From an uncultured Clostridia bacterium (GTDB lineage Bacteria; Bacillota; Clostridia; Christensenellales; Aristaeellaceae), in NCBI GenBank assembly GCA_934662505.1, contig CAKUKE010000013.1, positions 3,060 to 67,059 on the forward strand: 64,000 bases of DNA, in the 5' to 3' direction. Below the pieces are notes generated by a model, which had not been told where the DNA came from, made no database searches, and saw nothing but the letters and a program-made list of their open reading frames with translations. Position 1 is the first letter of the stretch, and each line of letters starts with the position of its first letter. Shown in pieces: positions 60,561 through 64,000 of this stretch. The position numbers and the translations under genes are program-made.

Positions 60561-61625
60561 ATGAAGCGGAAGGAGCGCTTTTCCGTCCGCCGCCCCCGGG
60601 GGGCGGACAGCGGCGCGCACTGGATCTCCTATTCCGACATGATGGCGTCGCTGATGCTGGTGTTCATTCTGGCGGTCTGCTACAGCGTGTATCAGTATTA
60701 TAATATGCTGGCCATCAAGACCAATCAGCTCAACGAGCGCCAGGCGGAGCTGGACAAGGCGCAGGTGACGCTGGTGCAGCGGGAAGAAGAACTGGAAAAG
60801 GCCAATGTGACCCTGATGGGCAAGCAGGAAGAACTGGCGGCCATCCAGATCCAGCTGGACGACCAGCAGGCGGAGCTGAACGCGGCGCAGACAGCGCTGA
60901 AAACCAAGGAAGACGAGCAGGCGGCACTGCAATTGCAGCTGGCGGAGCAGGCGGACAAACTGTCGGCCATGCAGACGGTTCTCGCTGCGCAGCAGACGGA
61001 ACTGGACGCCCAGAAGGCGGTCGTCAGCGCGCAGCAGAGCCAGCTGGACAGCCAGCAGAAAAAAATCGACAATCTGGTGGGCGTGCGCACCGAGATCATT
61101 CAAAATCTGAGCAGCGCGCTGACCAGCGCCAGCCTCAAGGCGGCGGTGGATCCGGCTACAGGCGACATTCTGCTGGACAGCGCGGTCTTTTTTGAAACCA
61201 ACAGCGCCGTCATCAAGGAAAGCGGGCAGGCACTTTTACGCCGCTTCCTTCCGGTGTATCTGGGGGTGCTCATGCGGGATGAATACGCCGATTATGTGGG
61301 CGAGATCATCATAGAGGGGCACACCGATACCACCGGCACATACATGCGCAATCTGGAGCTTTCTCAGGAACGGGCGTTGAATGTGGCCAAGTTCTGCCTG
61401 GAATTGCCCGGCCTGAGCCAGGGACAGGTGGAAAAACTGCAGAAACTGCTGACTGCAAAGGGACGCAGTTATGCCGATCCGGTGTATAATAGCGATGGGA
61501 GCGTCAACTTGGACGCTTCCCGGCGGGTGGAATTTAAATTCCGCCTTAAAGATGCGGAGATGATTCAGGAAATGAACAGGATCCTGTCTGAAAAAGACGG
61601 GGACGGAAGCGGGGCGACGCCTTGA
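60561..61625 (+). CDS. OmpA-domain stator protein, MotB/ZorB-like, with long coiled coil
   Basis: 354 residues. One membrane helix (about 27-48) begins with Asp26 in WISYSDMMASLMLVF, the position of the proton-accepting Asp of MotB/ZorB. A coiled coil of about 120 residues (about 50-172) is built of Gln/Leu/Glu/Ala heptads. The C-terminal OmpA-like peptidoglycan-binding domain follows, with NSAVIKESGQ, IEGHTDTTG and LSQERALNV. ZorB lacks such a long coiled coil, so here the wall-binding domain is placed further from the membrane. It starts directly after the channel gene and ends in a TTGA overlap with the next gene. Confidence 0.9.
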   Translation: MKRKERFSVRRPRGADSGAHWISYSDMMASLMLVFILAVCYSVYQYYNMLAIKTNQLNERQAELDKAQVTLVQREEELEKANVTLMGKQEELAAIQIQLDDQQAELNAAQTALKTKEDEQAALQLQLAEQADKLSAMQTVLAAQQTELDAQKAVVSAQQSQLDSQQKKIDNLVGVRTEIIQNLSSALTSASLKAAVDPATGDILLDSAVFFETNSAVIKESGQALLRRFLPVYLGVLMRDEYADYVGEIIIEGHTDTTGTYMRNLELSQERALNVAKFCLELPGLSQGQVEKLQKLLTAKGRSYADPVYNSDGSVNLDASRRVEFKFRLKDAEMIQEMNRILSEKDGDGSGATP

Positions 61626-62107
61626 AAACCTTTGCCATCATCATGATCGTGCTGACCCTTGCGCTGGGCGGCACGGTGGTGTACGCGCTGCTCAACACGT
61701 CGCTGCAGGTGACGGCGCAGGGGCTTCAGGCCACGCCTGCCTCGTCGCGCGAAAGCGAATTTGCTGCGCTGCGGGACGCGCTGGAGGGCGGTTATCTGAC
61801 GGGCGTGGTGTACGATGGAGACGTGCAGCTGGATGAAAACGCATGCCAGTTTTACATGTATACACTGCGCCTGAAAAACAACGGTCTCGTCCCCGCAGAA
61901 ATGGTGGAAATGCAGATCTCGCCGCGGAGCGGCGACGTGCTGGCCTACGGCTCCGGCGAAAAGGTGGATATAGCGCCGGGCGCGACGCAGGACGTGCGCT
62001 GTGTGCTTTTGACCCGCAGTCAGGGAGGCACGGTGCGGGAAATGACGGTGACCTACTATCTCTGGGGGCATGCCTACACGGTGAAGTATACCTATGAGCA
62101 GAATTAA
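61622..62107 (+). CDS. Membrane-anchored beta-domain protein, unknown
   Basis: 161 residues, not recognised. It starts at a TTG overlapping the previous stop codon, which shows translational coupling. An N-terminal membrane helix (about 4-25, FAIIMIVLTLALGGTVVYALL) is followed by an external domain with alternating beta-like strands (about 60-160), including YTLRLKNNGLVPAEMVEMQI, similar to DUF-type or FxLYD-like domains. No catalytic motif. Its end overlaps the VanX-like gene by 14 bases. Context suggests an envelope accessory factor of the channel-stator pair. Confidence 0.75.
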   Translation: MKTFAIIMIVLTLALGGTVVYALLNTSLQVTAQGLQATPASSRESEFAALRDALEGGYLTGVVYDGDVQLDENACQFYMYTLRLKNNGLVPAEMVEMQISPRSGDVLAYGSGEKVDIAPGATQDVRCVLLTRSQGGTVREMTVTYYLWGHAYTVKYTYEQN

Positions 62108-62819
62108 AATCGGCGCGGCGCTGGCACTGTGCGTACTGCTGGCGCTCGGCGCGCTGGGGGAGGAAAGGGACATGACGGTCAGCGATGCGCCGCTTTCTCC
62201 GGCTTATGACCTGCCGGAGGGTTTTGTTTACGTGCAGGACGTTATCGAAGACGTCATTCAGGAGATCCGTTATGCCGGACGGCACAACTTTACCGGCACG
62301 GTGGTGGACGGCTATGAGGAACCGCTGGCCATCATGACTGAAAAAGCCGCCGTCCATCTGAAACAGGCGGCGGATGCACTGCGGGAAAAGGGCTATCTGA
62401 TCAAGATTTTCGATGCGTACCGCCCGCAGAGAGCCGTACGCTGCTTTATGAACTGGTCTATGTCTGAGGACGATGGCAGCACCCGGGACGAATTCTATCC
62501 GGACTATGCGAACAAAAAGCAGCTGGTGGAACAGGGCTATATTGCCCGCAATTCTGCCCACACCCGGGGCAGCGCCGTCGATCTGACCCTGACGGATTTG
62601 GAGGGTAATGAACTGGATATGGGCACCTGCTTCGACTTTTTTGGAAAAAAGGCGTGGCACGGCGCAGCCGATGTGACGGAGGCGCAGCAGGCCAATCGGC
62701 AGATTTTGCTGGACGCCATGCGGGAGGCGGGGTTCCGTCCCTTTGAACAGGAATGGTGGCACTATAAGCTGGTGGGAGAACCGTTCCCTGAAACCTCCTT
62801 TGATTTTATCGTGCACTGA
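62094..62819 (+). CDS. Secreted D-alanyl-D-alanine dipeptidase, VanX/DdpX-like
   Basis: Zinc M15-type dipeptidase, 241 residues. A signal peptide (1-22) would export it, unlike cytoplasmic VanX. Zinc ligands and catalytic residues are in AHTRGSAVDL (His, Asp) and EQEWWHY (Glu, His). The DAYRPQRAV segment holds the Arg that is catalytic in VanX. It overlaps the preceding gene by 14 bases, so it is the fourth gene of the channel-stator operon. No vanH or vanA is near, so vancomycin resistance is not implied. A role in trimming peptidoglycan or D-Ala-D-Ala fragments is inferred. Confidence 0.92.
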   Translation: MSRIKIGAALALCVLLALGALGEERDMTVSDAPLSPAYDLPEGFVYVQDVIEDVIQEIRYAGRHNFTGTVVDGYEEPLAIMTEKAAVHLKQAADALREKGYLIKIFDAYRPQRAVRCFMNWSMSEDDGSTRDEFYPDYANKKQLVEQGYIARNSAHTRGSAVDLTLTDLEGNELDMGTCFDFFGKKAWHGAADVTEAQQANRQILLDAMREAGFRPFEQEWWHYKLVGEPFPETSFDFIVH

Positions 62820-62829
62820 GTAATCAGCC

Positions 62830-62858
62830 GCACCGTTTTTGCCTCCCGGCATAGGATG
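62830..62858 (+). promoter_or_regulatory. Candidate sigma-K-like promoter of the Cys-rich gene
   Basis: GCACC (62830-62834), 15-bp spacer, CATAGGATG (62850-62858). The -10 nonamer is identical to that before dpaA. Confidence 0.6.
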
Positions 62859-62893
62859 GGTGTGAGGGAACATGAAAAACGTGTCCCTCACCC
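62858..62893 (+). other. Leader hairpin of the Cys-rich gene
   Basis: GTGAGGGA (62862-62869) pairs with TCCCTCAC (62884-62891), extended by GGG/CC. It starts at the predicted transcription start and has no T run, so it may stabilise the mRNA 5' end. Confidence 0.5.
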
Positions 62894-62930
62894 GGAAACG
62901 GGTCAAATCCTTGTCAGGGAGGCGTATTTT

Positions 62931-63719
62931 ATGTCGTTTTACTCCTACAAAAACGCCCAGTCCGGCTGTTGCCCCGGCGCGGTCACGGCCGCTGCCGCCA
63001 TGGACGGCATCAAGGAAAAGGTGTGCATCCAGGTGAAGCGGGTGTACGACAGCTGTCTGCAGCAGAAACAGCTCAAGGATAAGGACGTGACCATCACCAG
63101 CTACGCGCAGGTGGTCAACAACTGCTGCGGAAACCAGTGCTGCGGCAATACGGCCGAAACCACCACGCCTACATCCGCGCCTGTGGCGCCCATCACCTTT
63201 GAAAGCTGCCGCTCCAGCACGACGGATGTGGACATCAGCAACCTGACGGTGGAAAGGCTGTGCGACCGTCCCTGTTTTGCACGGGTGCGCGGCACGGTGG
63301 AAATCCCCATCGACATTCTGTTCACAGACAGCCGGTGCGTGGAATACATCGGCAAGGGCGTGGTGGCCGTCAGCGAGGATGTGCTCCTGTCGGTGCCCGA
63401 CGAGTCGATTGTACCCTTCCGGCTGGAAGGCATGGCGAGCGCGGTGTGCGTATCCGGCAGTTATCGGGGCGACAACGTGTTCCGCATGACGATCTGTGTG
63501 ACTGTGGTGCTGAAGGTGCTGGCGAAGGTGGAAATTCTGGTGCCCAGTTACGGATTCTGCACCATTCCGCCCTGCGAAGAGTTCGCTGAAAACGTGTGCG
63601 ATGAGTTCTTCAGCCTGCCCCTGTTCCCGCCCGCAACCCTCTGCGACGAAAGCAGCTATAACAGCGGGTGCAGCAGCTGCTGCAATTGCGGCGGCTGCGG
63701 CTGCCGGCGGACGACGTAA
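62931..63719 (+). CDS. Cys-rich protein, probable spore-coat component
   Basis: 262 residues, no signal peptide. Cys pairs occur throughout: SGCCPG, NNCCGNQCCG, and a C-terminal GCSSCCNCGGCGC run, with more than 25 Cys in all. The middle (about 100-235) is a beta-rich domain with repeated hydrophobic strands, such as CFARVRGTVEIPIDILF and CVTVVLKVLAKVEIL, resembling structural exosporium or coat modules. AGGGAGG lies eight bases before the ATG at 62931. The promoter-like GCACC-N15-CATA site shared with dpaA supports mother-cell expression. Coat function is inferred from composition and promoter; no named family is assigned. Confidence 0.8.
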   Translation: MSFYSYKNAQSGCCPGAVTAAAAMDGIKEKVCIQVKRVYDSCLQQKQLKDKDVTITSYAQVVNNCCGNQCCGNTAETTTPTSAPVAPITFESCRSSTTDVDISNLTVERLCDRPCFARVRGTVEIPIDILFTDSRCVEYIGKGVVAVSEDVLLSVPDESIVPFRLEGMASAVCVSGSYRGDNVFRMTICVTVVLKVLAKVEILVPSYGFCTIPPCEEFAENVCDEFFSLPLFPPATLCDESSYNSGCSSCCNCGGCGCRRTT

Positions 63720-63789
63720 CCCCAAAGGGAAAGCAGAGTTACACTGAAAGCGTAAAGCTGCTGTACAGACCATCGATCATAACCAGAGC

Positions 63790-63815
63790 GCCCCGCCCAT
63801 ATGGGTGGGGCTTTT
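63790..63815 (+). terminator. Terminator after the Cys-rich gene
   Basis: Eleven-bp GC-rich stem centred on CCATATGG (63790-63811), then TTTT. Confidence 0.8.
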
Positions 63816-63900
63816 GCTTTACGAATACCACAATATATGGAAAAGGAACGGAAAAGGAAGAAAAGTCTCAAAAAAAGTCGATTTTTTTTCGAAAAAGGGG

Positions 63901-63929
63901 TTGACAAACATCTGGCCGGGTGTTATTAT
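63901..63929 (+). promoter_or_regulatory. Strong sigma-A promoter at the window end
   Basis: Consensus TTGACA (63901-63906), 17-bp spacer, TATTAT (63924-63929). Confidence 0.75.
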
Positions 63930-64000
63930 AGCAAAGCGCTCTGCGGGAGCGGCGCCAAGCCGGGAGGCTGGGGCTGTGAGAGCAGAGGAGCGGACAGAAT
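63930..64000 (+). other. Start of a structured leader or RNA gene, cut by the window
   Basis: GC-rich sequence after the promoter. GCTCTGC (63938-63944) can pair with GCAGAGG downstream (near 63980), enclosing further GC-rich stems, as in a structured leader or RNA. No RNA family was recognised and no coding start is visible before the window ends. Confidence 0.35.

Noticed and set aside
59034..61625. A complete Zorya anti-phage system
   Set aside because: Only ZorA/ZorB-like proteins are present; no ZorC, ZorD or ZorE-type gene is adjacent, so a defence role cannot be claimed.
62094..62819. Vancomycin-resistance gene vanX
   Set aside because: The enzyme has a signal peptide and there is no vanH, vanA/B or vanRS nearby. 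It is a secreted D,D-dipeptidase of the same family.
63930..64000. T-box, RNase P or glmS element at the window end
   Set aside because: Only about 70 bases are visible and the diagnostic motifs of these families could not be matched.

Overview
The window looks like a chromosomal segment of a GC-rich, spore-forming member of the Bacillota, most likely an uncultured or gut-type Clostridia lineage. Four things support this: the tig-clpP-clpX-lonB-lon-engB and rpsO-pnp-mlpA-dpaA-dpaB gene orders typical of Bacillota; dipicolinate synthase genes for spores; a MurE with the meso-diaminopimelate signature DNPR; and secreted BspA-type leucine-rich and Cys-repeat proteins common in gut clostridia. 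No rRNA, tRNA, CRISPR, prophage or insertion sequence was recognised. Placement below class level cannot be made from the sequence alone.

Layout. 1-8.3 kb: protein folding and proteolysis (trigger factor, ClpP, ClpX, LonB, Lon) and the ribosome-assembly GTPase EngB. 8.4-10.8 kb: a small probable sporulation gene, a secreted CAP-domain protein on the minus strand, and a zinc-ribbon/phosphoesterase pair. 11.1-24.5 kb: the division and cell-wall cluster mraZ-ftsL-ftsI-murE-mraY-murD-ftsW-murA-divIB-ftsA-ftsZ, lacking rsmH, murF and murG. 24.6-28 kb: a rhodanese-TtcA fusion and a secreted protein with twelve Cys-rich repeats. 28.2-31.2 kb, minus strand: a Cys-tailed small protein, rmuC, recR and ebfC. 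31.3-36.6 kb: a MoxR-DUF58-DUF4129 membrane operon and an L,D-transpeptidase. 36.6-38.2 kb: a uracil permease behind a PyrR-type attenuator leader. 38.2-48 kb: rpsO, pnp, an M16 peptidase, dpaAB, a DUF3298-like secreted protein and FtsK/SpoIIIE. 48-58.9 kb: two metallo-beta-lactamase-fold proteins, a secreted Ig-like protein, asnS, a ROK glucokinase, hprK, a leucine-rich-repeat surface protein and a CapA-family protein, mostly on the minus strand. 58.9-62.8 kb: a tightly overlapping operon of a MotA/ExbB/ZorA-like channel, an OmpA/MotB/ZorB-like stator protein, a membrane-anchored beta protein and a secreted VanX-like D,D-dipeptidase. 62.8-63.7 kb: a Cys-rich probable spore-coat protein. The window ends just after a strong promoter.

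How it works together. Most of the window serves protein quality control, peptidoglycan synthesis and remodelling, division, and spore formation. Regulatory signals are unusually readable. Seventeen sigma-A type promoters can be placed, most with a 17-bp spacer. Three sites share the layout GCACC-N15/16-CATA and sit before dpaA, a Cys-rich coat-like gene and a 73-residue protein, suggesting one mother-cell (sigma-K-like) sporulation regulon.

The most unusual points are: (1) the Zorya-motor-like operon with a D,D-dipeptidase and no defence effectors; (2) the three matching sporulation-type promoters; (3) three genes (lonB, murA, dpaA) whose ribosome-binding sites are buried in strong hairpins, two of which also look like intrinsic terminators; (4) the PyrR-type leader; (5) promoters nested inside terminator hairpins.
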